From Thelonectria olida (taxonomy: Eukaryota; Ascomycota; Sordariomycetes; Hypocreales; Nectriaceae): a stretch of DNA of 64,000 nt. Below are positions 1 to 9,833 of this stretch, in pieces (the first letter of the stretch is position 1; each line of letters starts with the position of its first letter). The notes under the pieces are model-generated. The model worked only from the letters and a program-made list of their open reading frames with translations, did no database searches and was not told the origin of the DNA. The DNA lies in the NCBI GenBank assembly GCA_020736575.1, contig JAGPYM010000081.1, forward strand, positions 21,536 to 85,535. Reading direction: 5' to 3'. The position numbers were made by a program, and so were the translations under genes.

Positions 1-210
1 GAGCTCGTCCTGAGTTGCCGTAACGTCGAGAGAGAGAACCTTGACGTTTTCGTCGTCTATATAGCTCAGGTCGGAGATCTGTCGGGCTGTTGCAATCACC
101 TTGTCGCCTCGCGCCAGCACCGCCGGAATGAGGCAACGGCCAAATCCGCTGGAGCAGCCTGTGATTAGCCACACTTTGGCCTCTCCCACGTTCTGGTTCT
201 TGGTTGCCAT
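1..210 (-). CDS. Short-chain dehydrogenase/reductase, N-terminal part only
   Basis: This is the first 70 codons of a minus-strand gene that runs off the left edge of the window. It starts at the ATG complementary to 208-210 and stays open to base 1. Residues 15-24 read WLITGCSSGF and continue G, which is the Rossmann dinucleotide-binding motif TGxxxGxG of classical SDRs. The LDVT near residue 61 matches the adenine-ring-binding aspartate region. SDRs are NAD(P)H-dependent alcohol/ketone oxidoreductases. The catalytic Tyr-Lys part lies outside the window, so the substrate cannot be inferred. It is divergent from the bZIP gene at 766 and shares about 555 bp of promoter with it. Confidence 0.88.
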   Translation of the reverse strand, partial: MATKNQNVGEAKVWLITGCSSGFGRCLIPAVLARGDKVIATARQISDLSYIDDENVKVLSLDVTATQDEL

Positions 211-765
211 GATTTCTGTACCGAGACTGGGCCTTTGAAACGGCAAGTGGAAGACACAAGCTGGATGGGTAAGGTGGAATTTGGTAAAGGTTCGAAAGGT
301 TTCGTGGCAGGTAGGTGTTTGGATATTTGATTATTTATTCTCCGACCAGCGCTAGTTCGATGCAGGCCAGCTCAGGAATTACAATCCCGCTCGCTCTCTC
401 ATGTGGTAAGAGGCCAGGTAGGTAACTGGTACCATACGTGTGCGTGCACAGGCAAGAAGGGGTACCGTAGAATGTGGTTCAACTCTCGCAGCAGTGTTAT
501 CTTTTCACATCAAGTGCCTTATTCCCTCCGTAGGTAGTCCAAGTCTTTCTCTCACTTTGTTATTCCACGCCCCAAATTCACCCCAATGCATTCCATTCGC
601 GCTTCCCCGCATTTGCCGCTCATCCTCCCCGCATCCATCCCCACGCCCCCAAGTGCGGCGGCTCTGGGGACTCCAGGCACCTCGGTTACCAGAATGTTCA
701 AGTGAATTTATACGGCAAGGCATCGCATAGACATTGTATAACCAAGATTTTTCTTCGTCAACAGT
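211..765. promoter_or_regulatory. Divergent intergenic region between SDR and bZIP gene
   Basis: A 555-bp gap between two divergent starts, rich in pyrimidine tracts (about 550-640), which is common in fungal promoters. I see no convincing coding sequence here. No specific operator could be identified. Confidence 0.4.
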
Positions 766-2405
766 ATGACCGACTCCAATCCCATTGAAGCCGCACAAGC
801 GGGTACGGGTTCTTCCAAGAAACGCTCCAGAACTGTATCAAATCTCACCCAAGAACAGATCCAGCACAAGCGGAGCGTCGATCGCAAGGCCCAGCGTGCC
901 TTTCGTCAACGGACAAAGAACTGCATCTCGAATCTGGAACAGCAGTTCGCTCAATTGCAGGAAACATGTGTCGAGCTTCGAGAAGCGCGTGACCAAAGAA
1001 CCCAAGAACTGGAATTGGCGAACCAACAGAGACAATCGCTCCTCGATTGCCTAGAGACCATTGTCAGCATCGCATCTACCGCCGTGGGTCAGAACAGTAG
1101 GAACGCTGGTGCGGGTGCGAGCGTTGAGGCTGGTAAGCGCTTGTGTCCTGATTATTCAACGATCAAATTCATGCTAAGAACCTGGGCCAGCAAGCGGAGA
1201 AAACCTACACCCATGCGACGACGGCAGGACTGTTGACATTATTCGCCAAACAGAGTCACGGCACGGTTCTGAAGAGCCTCACCTTCCTCTCCAAGCTCAC
1301 TCCGAAACGGCCCAGCTGCCAGACAGTTCAGAGGCAACGGCTGATGGATCAGTGCAAGCGGGCTTAACCCAAGATCATCAAATACTAGCACAGAGCCGTC
1401 CTCTGTCCAGCCCAGAATTGCATGACAGGGAGGGGTCATTGGGAGATCAAGAGCTGCCCGTTGCTATAACCGGGAACCTGGGGCTTCTATCACCTCAGAC
1501 AGGCCATGAGGCTTTTCAAGATTCCCTGTTCCTCGAGTATCTATCGGAAGAGGTGCAAGTTTCGCAACTTGTATGCGACGTGTCTGAAGCCGATGCCTCT
1601 ATTGACCTACTAACCCCATGTAGTGTGTCGGCTGCAAGCACAAGCTCCTTATCCACTTCATCTTCAGCTTTCACTATGCTTCCTTCTCACTTACCGGCCA
1701 CCTGCCCGCTCGACCAGACATTACTCGATTTCATCCACTGCCATCGAGAAATGTTCGCCGGCGGCGTGACCGACGAGTCTGTTCTTGGGCCACGGAAGCC
1801 AACAGTCAAGGCAGTAGTAGACGGAAAGCTGATATCGTCGGTACACCCCTTCAGTGGAACGATCTCGGGAATTCTGCTCATGTCATCATGTACTGCGCTG
1901 CCGGTGAAGCTGGCTTTGTTTTATCTGATGCACCAAACGACGAGGGTAAGTGCTTATAGAGTCAAGGGTGCAGAAATGCAGCTAACAGTGTCAGTGGCAA
2001 ATTAATCCCACGAAAGAAAACTACGTCTCGATGCCAGCATGGTTGAGGCCTACAGTGACCCAAATAACGGTCCCGCACCCTCCCTGGATCGACAGCGTCC
2101 CATGGTAGGATATGTTGCATCCCGTGTACAGTACTCTGCTGACCAAGCCCAGGCCTAGTGTTCGTGATGTCTTGATTGAAAATCATGGGCTCTCTTCGTT
2201 TCATTTATTTTGGGACCTCTTCGTTGGGCACGTTAGTGTAAACTGGACATTCGAAGATCTTGACGCTGTGGCGGATAATGAGCAGGATGCAGTTTTACAC
2301 TCCATTTTTGAGAAACACATTCGAAACCTCAAGAATTGGGAAGTTTCGGCCGAGTTTGAGAAGCAGTTTCCTGGAATAGCATCTACTATAAAGACTGCCG
2401 AGTAG
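766..2405 (+). CDS. bZIP transcription factor with C-terminal DUF3425 domain
   Basis: Predicted 494-aa nuclear DNA-binding regulator with four exons (766-1132, 1191-1945, 1995-2104, 2153-2405), frame checked. The N-terminal basic region has the signature RKAQRAFRQRTK (about residues 43-54). A heptad-like leucine/glutamine-rich coiled coil follows, to about residue 100. The C-terminal half matches the fungal DUF3425 module: a CPLDQTLLDF segment, a WQINPTKENY block, then PHPPWIDSVPW, RDVLIE and a final FEKHIRNLKNWEV. The short introns at 1133, 1946 and 2105 each restore this family sequence. It lies divergent from an SDR. A paralogue sits at 11792-13437 with the same last two exon lengths (110 and 253 bp). 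The target genes are unknown; adjacent oxidoreductases are plausible. Confidence 0.9.
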
Positions 2406-3105
2406 GTAATTTGCTTTAAGACATTCTTGGCTTTTATTACTTCAATTAGTTTTGTAAATACACAACCTCATACCGGCTCCAAGACGGTATCTGGGCGCGT
2501 CAGTCTCGCCCTCTTAGTTAAATGCTAAAAATGATAGCATTAATCGCTAGAATAGAATAGAATTAAGGAAGAAGAGCCCAGCAAGAGGAAACTTGGTTAA
2601 TATTGTGTACCAATGTTGGGAGACTCTTCCTCCGCGAGTTACTGGTCGTACTTGGAGCTACCCTAGACCGACTGTGGCTCCAACCAGGATTATAAGCCCA
2701 AGTTGCGCAAACAGGGCACGAGGTGAATGAAGACATTAAAGTCTGAGACTACGGTGACGCTGTATTTTCCATATTCGAGAATAAATGAAGAGCTTCTGCG
2801 ACTGAAACTATTACATCAGTCTGATGTTTGTCGTTGACTAGGTACCTCTAGTGCTCAATTCTGGACTGCTCCTGTTCTCCATGATGGACGCAGCTTCATG
2901 ATAGCTTGGCATGAATTCAGTACCCCCATGATTCTCGCTAGTCCGACGCTACAATCCAACTGGGGGCCCTCCAACAGCAGAGATGGTATTGGACAAAGCT
3001 TGATAACAGTTTGCAAGGATGTTGCGCGTTTGAAAACGAATTAAGTACGTCATACGGGATTCAGTCAAGGGCTACCTTGTACACACGTGAAGGTTCATTG
3101 GAAAA
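2406..3105. other. Intergenic, no gene recognised
   Basis: 700 bp between the bZIP gene and a decayed small gene. An open stretch of about 70 codons near 2843-3045 on the plus strand has no start codon and resembles no family I know. Otherwise nothing is supportable. Confidence 0.4.
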
Positions 3106-3547
3106 TTAGCTCAAGGCAAAGAACTCCTCAACGAGCGCGTAGAAGTTCTCAACTTAGTCATGGCATCTAACAGGGAGGCGAAATACCTGGTTACTCTGTC
3201 AATGGTGTGTTTGAGTCAGTCCAAAGAGCAGGCCCCCGCACACACACACGCCTCTTACCCCTCTTTGTAGATCGTGTCCTTAGTCATGTAAGCCGGAGTG
3301 TCAGCAGTGCAATGAACCTCCCTCAAACCGGTTTCATATTGATTCATGGGATCAAAGAGTAGAGAGGGCTGGCAAAAGGTGCTCCGCAATAACTGTATAT
3401 GGATTATGTATTGACGGCCATTACTGGCTGGACTTGGACAATGATTGCCTTCTCAAACAGTCTGCATCGTACGTTATAATTAGCGAGCTTGCACCTCGAT
3501 TTGAACCATTCTTCGTGGTGTGCTTCATATTCGGGTCCATATTTCAT
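3106..3547 (-). pseudogene. Small unidentified gene, apparently frameshifted
   Basis: Minus-strand coding remnant starting at the ATG complementary to 3545-3547 (MKYGPEYEAHHEEWFKSR...). A probable intron (donor GTACGA, acceptor ATACAG) leads in phase to a segment containing NQYETGLREVHCTADTPAYM. A second intron (donor GTAAGA near 3279, acceptor TTGACAG) leads to TRYFASLLDAMTK. After that the frame must slip by one base to read ENFYALVEEFFALS and a stop. The codon-like texture and good intron signals suggest a genuine small protein of about 100 aa, but the last part is out of frame. I do not recognise the family. It diverges from the damaged alcohol dehydrogenase with only about 40 bp between the starts. 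Confidence 0.35.
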
Positions 3548-3586
3548 CCGTGGCTCTCAAGAAAACACAGCAAACAACGGATCAAC

Positions 3587-4997
3587 ATGGGCTCCACGGC
3601 GGCAGAGATGATGGACGCAGCTCAGTACAACAGCGTAATACCACCAAGACGTGTCCTGTTAGCACTATGTGATGCTAACAGATGAATCTAGGATACCAAC
3701 CAGATCGAAGTTAACAGGATCCCTATTCCAGTGTGCAATGATGATGAAATTTGATCAAGACGCGATGTGCATCACTTTGCCACTCTGATTTGGTACGTGA
3801 GCTGTCCACACTCCAGAGATTCTGGGTCCTTTCCAGTCGCTGATTCACATGCAGATGCTGTTCTGGGGTCATACTGCAGAGGTTCCTCCGTCAAATAGGG
3901 TGACCATTGGGCATGAAAACACTGGCTTTGTAGTCGCCATGGGAAAGAATGTCAAGAACTTCAAGATTGGTGACCCGGTAGGCTGTCTTGGATGTAGCTA
4001 TGCTTGTTGTGAGTAGCCCACAGCCCCAGCACCCAGGCCCTCCCAGCATCGCTGACTTTCAAAGATGAATGCGAAGGATGCCAAGTCCACAACCTGTTCT
4101 GCGAGAAGGGCACGGGGAAGATGCACGGGTTTTCATGCGCGGGGCATTTTGCAGAGTACTCAGTTGCCGACAGTCGGAACGCCATGGTTTTGCCTCAAGG
4201 TATGGATATGGTGACAGCAGCGCCGCTATTCTGCGCAGGCATTACGGGTACGTCTTTATAAACCAAACATCGCTTCCATGCCCCTTGGATCGGGAGTTCT
4301 TAACACGCCTACAGCCTACCATGCTATTAAGGGATGTGACTTACAAGAAGGTCAATGGATTGCTATTATTGGTTGCGGAGGCCTTGGGCATCTTGGTAAC
4401 TAGCCCCAGAACCAACCAGTTCCATTGCTAACACATCACTCAAAGCCATTCAGTATGCCAAAGCTATGAAGTTGAAGACCATCGGGCTCGACATCTCCAA
4501 TTCCCAGCTGGAGGCAGTCAGAGCCCTCGGAGCCGATGTCACGATTAACACACTTGAGGACCCAAACTTTGAAACCAAGATTAAGAAGTTGACCAACGGT
4601 GGTTGTCACGCTGCAGCAGTATTCAGCGCATCGAATGCGGCATACGAGAGTGCTCCCAGCACCCTCCGGTACGTGTTCCCAGCCTCCAAAACCACCACTC
4701 ATTCCACGCTGGGAAGCTAACGTGGCGAGCAACAGCATCAACGGCCTTTTGATGGTGGCCGGAATCCCTCAGAAGCCACTGGCCGTCAACGCCCTGGATA
4801 TTCTGCTTGGAAAGTATCGCATTGCGGGGAGAAGCAGTGGCATTCCTCAGAACATGCCCGAAGCAATTGCTTTCAGCCATCAGCATGGCATCAAGGCACA
4901 TATGACGACATTCAACAACATTCATGATATTGATAAGTTGATTGAATTGATGAATGATGGGAAGAGCGCTGGAAGGTTCGGGATTGTCTTAGAATAA
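3587..4997 (+). pseudogene. Zinc-dependent alcohol dehydrogenase (MDR family), 5' part disrupted
   Basis: Medium-chain alcohol dehydrogenase (NAD(P)-dependent alcohol/aldehyde interconversion) with the family order preserved. A CASLCHSDL catalytic-zinc segment comes first, then GHENTG, then a structural-zinc cysteine set (CYECEGC...C), then the nucleotide-binding IGCGGLGHLA, and a C-terminus ending SAGRFGIVLE. Exons 3855-4008, 4065-4247, 4315-4395, 4446-4668 and 4736-4997 join in frame (checked). The 5' part does not. In the segment before CASLCHSDL one T is missing at about 3747-3753, so NDDEI and LIKTR are in different frames. Further upstream, MGSTAAEMMDAAQYNSVIPP from 3587 runs into stops near 3683 without a credible intron. 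Either a pseudogene or a base error in the assembly. An internal start would lose the catalytic cysteine. Confidence 0.7.
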
Positions 4998-5286
4998 CGG
5001 GAAGCTTATTAGGCTAGCTTAGACCGCAGAGACCAGATAGCCAAAAGATTGCACGACCAGACAGCATGTTCTCAGAAGTTTCCATTCTTGAATTTTCAAG
5101 TGATGCGCCTTGAGTTTGATGAACAGAGATTCTAATACACAAGTAGACTCAGGCAACGTCAAGTACTCAGGTCACCTTACCTAGCTAGCCCTGGGCAAAG
5201 ACTTCCCTTGGGGCTTTCTCGGCCATGCTTTCCCACGGCCACGACCAAAGAATGCATATAAGTTACAGTCTAAGTGCAAAAATGTA
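4998..5286. other. Short convergent intergenic region
   Basis: 289 bp between the 3' end of the alcohol dehydrogenase and the 3' end of the CHAT gene. It presumably holds both polyadenylation regions. No other feature seen. Confidence 0.4.
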
Positions 5287-8200
5287 TTACACTCCGAAAT
5301 GAACATATGGAATCCAAGGCGGCCAGGTATGCTCCTCATCGCATACTATAACATCCCTGGGAAGACGATTCTCGCGAACCCCCTCGTCAGCCATACTACA
5401 ATAAGCCTCACCGGGCTGTTTCGTCTCTGGCTCGACATGCCAAAGCGACCCGCCACGGTCCCGCGTCTCACCAAGCCAACGGTCTCGGAGCTCTCTCGCT
5501 GCCTTGTGCAGTCCCCAGGAAACTGATTCATCCGTTAATGCCTTATCCCGAAGTTCTTCATACGTGATTCTGGCCATGTCCACACAGAGCTCATCTTTAA
5601 CTTCCCATAGCGTCCCAATAACGTGGCGAAACCCTGCCAGCTGAAATCCAGTAATAAGGTGGATAGCTTCATCCGATAACCTCATCATTTGGATTTGGCC
5701 GGTCCCGCAGGCAGAGAGATAGGCGAGAAATGGGGAGCCTCTCTGACGATTGATATCCAATAGGTTCGAGACCGTAAGAGATCTGGCCTTTGTATCATCA
5801 AGACAAAGATAGCTTTCCGTTGGATCAAGAGAATCTGTGTGGGCATGGCCAGCAAAGTGGAAAATATTGCACTGGTTGAGCTGCGATAGGATGTCTTCCT
5901 TCCTCGGGGGTGGCTCCACGGCATTGAGCGACATTGATTCGCATAGGCCACGGACAGTGGTTATCTCTTTGGAGGCGAATGGAAGTGGAGAGTTGCCAGG
6001 TGTGTTCTCCATCGCGACCAGAACTGCGTGGTGCGGCGTACCAGGTGAGGGAAGCCGTTTGCGGTTGCGGATGATGGCTTGGACTGATGTGTGATAAGAC
6101 GAGATGACCCTATCTATGACCGTTTCAGAAGAGCCTTTTGCATGAAGGCCAGCCGCGTGAATCGGAAATCTGGTGAGACTTCCCGTCATCACCCACCATA
6201 CGCGAGGCCAGTTGTTGCTCGTGGGTGGCTGGTCGAAACCCAAGGCGCTCAAGACGGGGTTTGCGATGCAGTGCCACAACCACTCAAGCGCCTCGGTACT
6301 CTTGAACGTGCCCTCCCTGAGGTAGTCAAGCATAACTCCACGATTGTAGCGAGGCAAAGGCACTAAGCGGATTTGGTGTTGCTCGACTAGGATAGCATCG
6401 CAGCGTTCGAGGCTACAATTGACAACGACGATAGGACCATATCTCGCGGCCGACTTCACTTCCGACTCGGTTGGGGCAAGTAAGAAGTATTCAAAGCTAG
6501 GTTGCTGACGAATTTCAAGGAGTAGCTTCTCGAAATCCTCGGCTGCCTCATGGCTTCGGTTTGACTCACTATTCCATTCGGACTTCCCCTTGACTTTGGC
6601 AGTATCTGGTCCCCCCAACTGGCTGCGAAGATAGACAAAGAGCCTTGCTAGGTCAGGATGCGTCTCTTCCAGGTGCGTGATGTCTGTGTGTACGTCCTCC
6701 AGAGACAATGCAATCACGCCACGGCCCTTCTCAAGCAGATCCAGAGCAATGAATGGCTCTTCACCGACTCGAAGCGCCAAAGCGGCACCTTCAGACGCGA
6801 AACCACCGAGACCGGCCAAAAGCTCCTGCTTGTCCGAGGTTTGAAGCGACCGTAGCGCCAGTTGTGGGATGAGGTCAATCGCCATCCTCGCGGCCTCGTA
6901 GGCTTCTTGCCACATCGACTCCTCCTGACAAAGCACAACGACCACCTTCGCGGCTTCGATGCGAACCTCGATGAACGATTGGGTCTGCAATAGTGCAGTT
7001 TGAAAGAGCAAAATGGCCTGCTGTCGATCCTCTCTGGCCTCTGTCGCGCCAAATCGCATGCCGAACAAGTTTCCGAGGAAAGAAAGAAAGCCAGCACGAA
7101 ATCGATTGTGTTCTCCCAGCGCACCAACTGCTTGCGTAGCCAATTCAATGGCCTCGTTGAGATCGGATATTGCGTTTGTCTGCGAATATCGACGCGCCAG
7201 GTGCCCGGCAAGACGCTGCGAGGCGAATGGCCAATCGACATCAAATCTTGGTGTCGCTCTCATTGCTTTGGTTCCCACTTCAATGGCTTCGTGAAGATCC
7301 TCAATGGCCCCCGCGCCGTCAAAACGGTGCCCCAGGTTCTCACCAAGAAATCTGAGGACCATGTCTGGCTTGACTTGACTTTCAGCTGGCGCCGCCAATG
7401 CCGCCCTCGCCAGCTCAATCGCCTTGTCAAGATCAGAAGCTGCTCCCACCCTGTTATACCTCATTTGAAGGTGAGTCCCAAGATTGTAGGCAAATACACA
7501 CCACTCCGAGGACCCCAGTGGTGTTTCTTGCAGCACTTTCGTAGAGATTTCGATGGCCTCACTGAGATCTGCCAATGCCCGCGTCCTTTCATATCTGTCG
7601 GCAAGGCTAACCCCCAGGCCGGAGAGATTGACTAAGAAATTTCGGTCTTCTTTGGGGGTCAGATCAACTGCTTGTCTCGCAAGCTTGATTGCTTCGTCAA
7701 GGTCGGCCACCATTCCCAAGTGGTAGTACCGATTCGCATGACAGTTTCCGAGCATATTTGACAATGTTGCCCGTGAGGGATGGTCATCTGGAGTAGACTG
7801 GAGGCTGTTTCTCAAAAGCTCAATGTCGTCCTCAAGATCAGATAGTGATCCGGTTCGTTCATAATGCGCGACACGTCGATCGGCCAGTTGGATGACGAAC
7901 TCTATCCGGTCTTGATGGTCCTTCGGGGTGTTTTCCACTGCTCTCCTTGCTATCTCAAGTGCCTCTTCCAGGTCGTCTGCCGAGTTCGTAAGAGTCCATC
8001 GATCGTTGATACAGTCTCCCAGATCAGACAAGAACCGAACCCAGCTTGGATCGTCCTCTCGGGATATGGCAGCAGCTCGCCTGAGTATCTCAATAGCATC
8101 ATCAAGATCGTTTGCTGCCATCGTGAACCGAAATTTGTTGGCCATTGTCAATCCAAGGTTGTTGAGATATTGCGCCTTCCTCGGATGATCCTCAGCGACT

Positions 8201-8631
8201 GCGTCGGCCGCTTCCCCGGAGACTTGAATAGCTTCAGTAGGCTCCAACCCTCCCTCGGTTAGTGAGAACTCCCGCCGAAGCATGGTTCCAAGGGAGTACA
8301 GCATCCATGGTCGATTGACATCATTTTCCGCGACCCCTCGGATAGCTTGCCTGGTTGAATCAATGGCTTGTTCAAGATATTCCATAGCCCCCGTGCGAGA
8401 ATGCATCTCCTGCAAGGCTATGCCATACTCAAATAGATGCTCTGGCCGATTTGGAGTATCTTCTGGGGTTTCGCGGAACATATCTCGAGAGGCGGTTATG
8501 TATTCCGTAAGGTCGGTTTGGTTTCCCGAGTTTGTATACCTATCATAGAGCACTCGCTCAAGACCATCTCCTTCTGCCGTTGAAGCAACAGTGCCTGCTG
8601 CAGGCAGATCGTCGCTTGATGGGCTGGCCAT
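5287..8631 (-). CDS. TPR-repeat protein with C-terminal CHAT (caspase-like) protease domain
   Basis: Single-exon gene for 1,114 aa. Residues about 40-640 are a chain of degenerate tetratricopeptide repeats with recurring units such as DLDEAIELARAAL and DLSEAIEISTKVL, a helical scaffold for protein binding. The C-terminal 350 or so residues form a CHAT domain (caspase HetF-associated with TPRs). The expected catalytic pair is present: His929 in FHFAGHAH and Cys975 in YLSACGTG, followed by the conserved HVIGTLWEV. CHAT proteases are clan CD cysteine peptidases. In bacteria some act in immune or gasdermin-type cell-death systems, and in fungi TPR-CHAT proteins are linked by family context to self/non-self responses. 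No gasdermin-like partner is visible next to it. The domain call is firm; the biological role is inference. Confidence 0.92.
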   Translation of the reverse strand: MASPSSDDLPAAGTVASTAEGDGLERVLYDRYTNSGNQTDLTEYITASRDMFRETPEDTPNRPEHLFEYGIALQEMHSRTGAMEYLEQAIDSTRQAIRGVAENDVNRPWMLYSLGTMLRREFSLTEGGLEPTEAIQVSGEAADAVAEDHPRKAQYLNNLGLTMANKFRFTMAANDLDDAIEILRRAAAISREDDPSWVRFLSDLGDCINDRWTLTNSADDLEEALEIARRAVENTPKDHQDRIEFVIQLADRRVAHYERTGSLSDLEDDIELLRNSLQSTPDDHPSRATLSNMLGNCHANRYYHLGMVADLDEAIKLARQAVDLTPKEDRNFLVNLSGLGVSLADRYERTRALADLSEAIEISTKVLQETPLGSSEWCVFAYNLGTHLQMRYNRVGAASDLDKAIELARAALAAPAESQVKPDMVLRFLGENLGHRFDGAGAIEDLHEAIEVGTKAMRATPRFDVDWPFASQRLAGHLARRYSQTNAISDLNEAIELATQAVGALGEHNRFRAGFLSFLGNLFGMRFGATEAREDRQQAILLFQTALLQTQSFIEVRIEAAKVVVVLCQEESMWQEAYEAARMAIDLIPQLALRSLQTSDKQELLAGLGGFASEGAALALRVGEEPFIALDLLEKGRGVIALSLEDVHTDITHLEETHPDLARLFVYLRSQLGGPDTAKVKGKSEWNSESNRSHEAAEDFEKLLLEIRQQPSFEYFLLAPTESEVKSAARYGPIVVVNCSLERCDAILVEQHQIRLVPLPRYNRGVMLDYLREGTFKSTEALEWLWHCIANPVLSALGFDQPPTSNNWPRVWWVMTGSLTRFPIHAAGLHAKGSSETVIDRVISSYHTSVQAIIRNRKRLPSPGTPHHAVLVAMENTPGNSPLPFASKEITTVRGLCESMSLNAVEPPPRKEDILSQLNQCNIFHFAGHAHTDSLDPTESYLCLDDTKARSLTVSNLLDINRQRGSPFLAYLSACGTGQIQMMRLSDEAIHLITGFQLAGFRHVIGTLWEVKDELCVDMARITYEELRDKALTDESVSWGLHKAARELRDRWLGETRDRGGSLWHVEPETKQPGEAYCSMADEGVRENRLPRDVIVCDEEHTWPPWIPYVHFGV

Positions 8632-9833
8632 GGATTTGAGTTAAGCGCGGGCGACAGTGGCGCCGTGGTGATGACGTGAATGAGGGAGTTTTGGGATTTG
8701 GGAGCGTATTCAGCTCAACGAGTGGTGAGCACACGTGAGCACATCAGTACCCAGCCATGTGCATAAGTCCAACCCATGTGCGGTTTGAATCAGACCAGGG
8801 TGTAATAATTTAGTGACGTGTCATGCAGGCCAAGGCACCGCCTCGCATCCAGAAGGCTGAGAAGCGTAACACAACTCCTCGTGATTTAGGCAGTAATCTT
8901 TGGATAAGTACGTACCCAGGTCAGAAACGGCCAATAGATTGCTTACATATTGAATTTGAGGAATAACTCATCACCGTATCCCTCTTACCCACATGTACGT
9001 CGCTCACGCTGAGAATCCGAATTGGTCAACGACAGTAAGGACCTACGAAAGTGTAGAGAGGACGCCAGTCTCTTCGCATGTTAGGTACCCGGAAGAAAAT
9101 AAATCACAATAATATGACTAAGAATGAGTGACTTGTTCGAGGTGGATAGCCGGCTGTTGTATCATTGGTATCCATTAACGAGCTGCGCAATTTTGGCATC
9201 GATCGTCGTGATATCCCGTCTGCTCCCAACCATAACTTCTTTCAGCAGGAACAGCGCAAAGCCTTCTAGGCTCTCGTCCAACAAAAGGCTCCTATGCTAT
9301 AGAAATTGCTATTATTATAAAATCCACCCTTACTTAGACTCCTTAGATACACACACATGTGCATGCTCCCTTTTCTAAAGCTCCGTAAAACATTCGTAAA
9401 AGGCATTATCTAACTGATGTCCCTCCCTGCAGATCGGAGATACAGTGCCTGGGGTAACGCGGAGATGCGGGGTTTGGATGAAATGGGGACGGGATCTAAT
9501 TCCGTGCAAGGAGCCTCTTCTTCATCCAGTCAGCTGAGAGCCTCGAAGAAACAAGGTGACGTCTGGGCTGTTGGTAAGGGACGGTGAGGCCATCCTTTGA
9601 CCGGAGATTCCCTCAACCAAGGATTCAGGCTTGGCCCACGGGGTAGTTCTGCTCGGGGAAAACTTCCGAGTCAACCAAGTGCCAGAACCGCGAGTCAGGA
9701 GATGGTCATGTCAAGACTGTTAAAACCCTTTCTTGCCCCTACGTTAACAGGAAATTGGACGGCATTCTTTTCAAACACGCTTCGTCACCAAAATATACTC
9801 TCATTATTGCATTTGCGAACTTCAGCCCAAATC
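8632..9833. other. Intergenic region, 1.2 kb, no gene recognised
   Basis: Upstream of both the CHAT gene (minus) and the MFS transporter (plus), so it probably holds both promoters. Short open frames here lack family resemblance or splice support. Confidence 0.4.

Noticed and set aside
2843..3045. 70-codon open stretch on the plus strand
   Set aside because: No start codon, no splice context, no family resemblance; consistent with chance.
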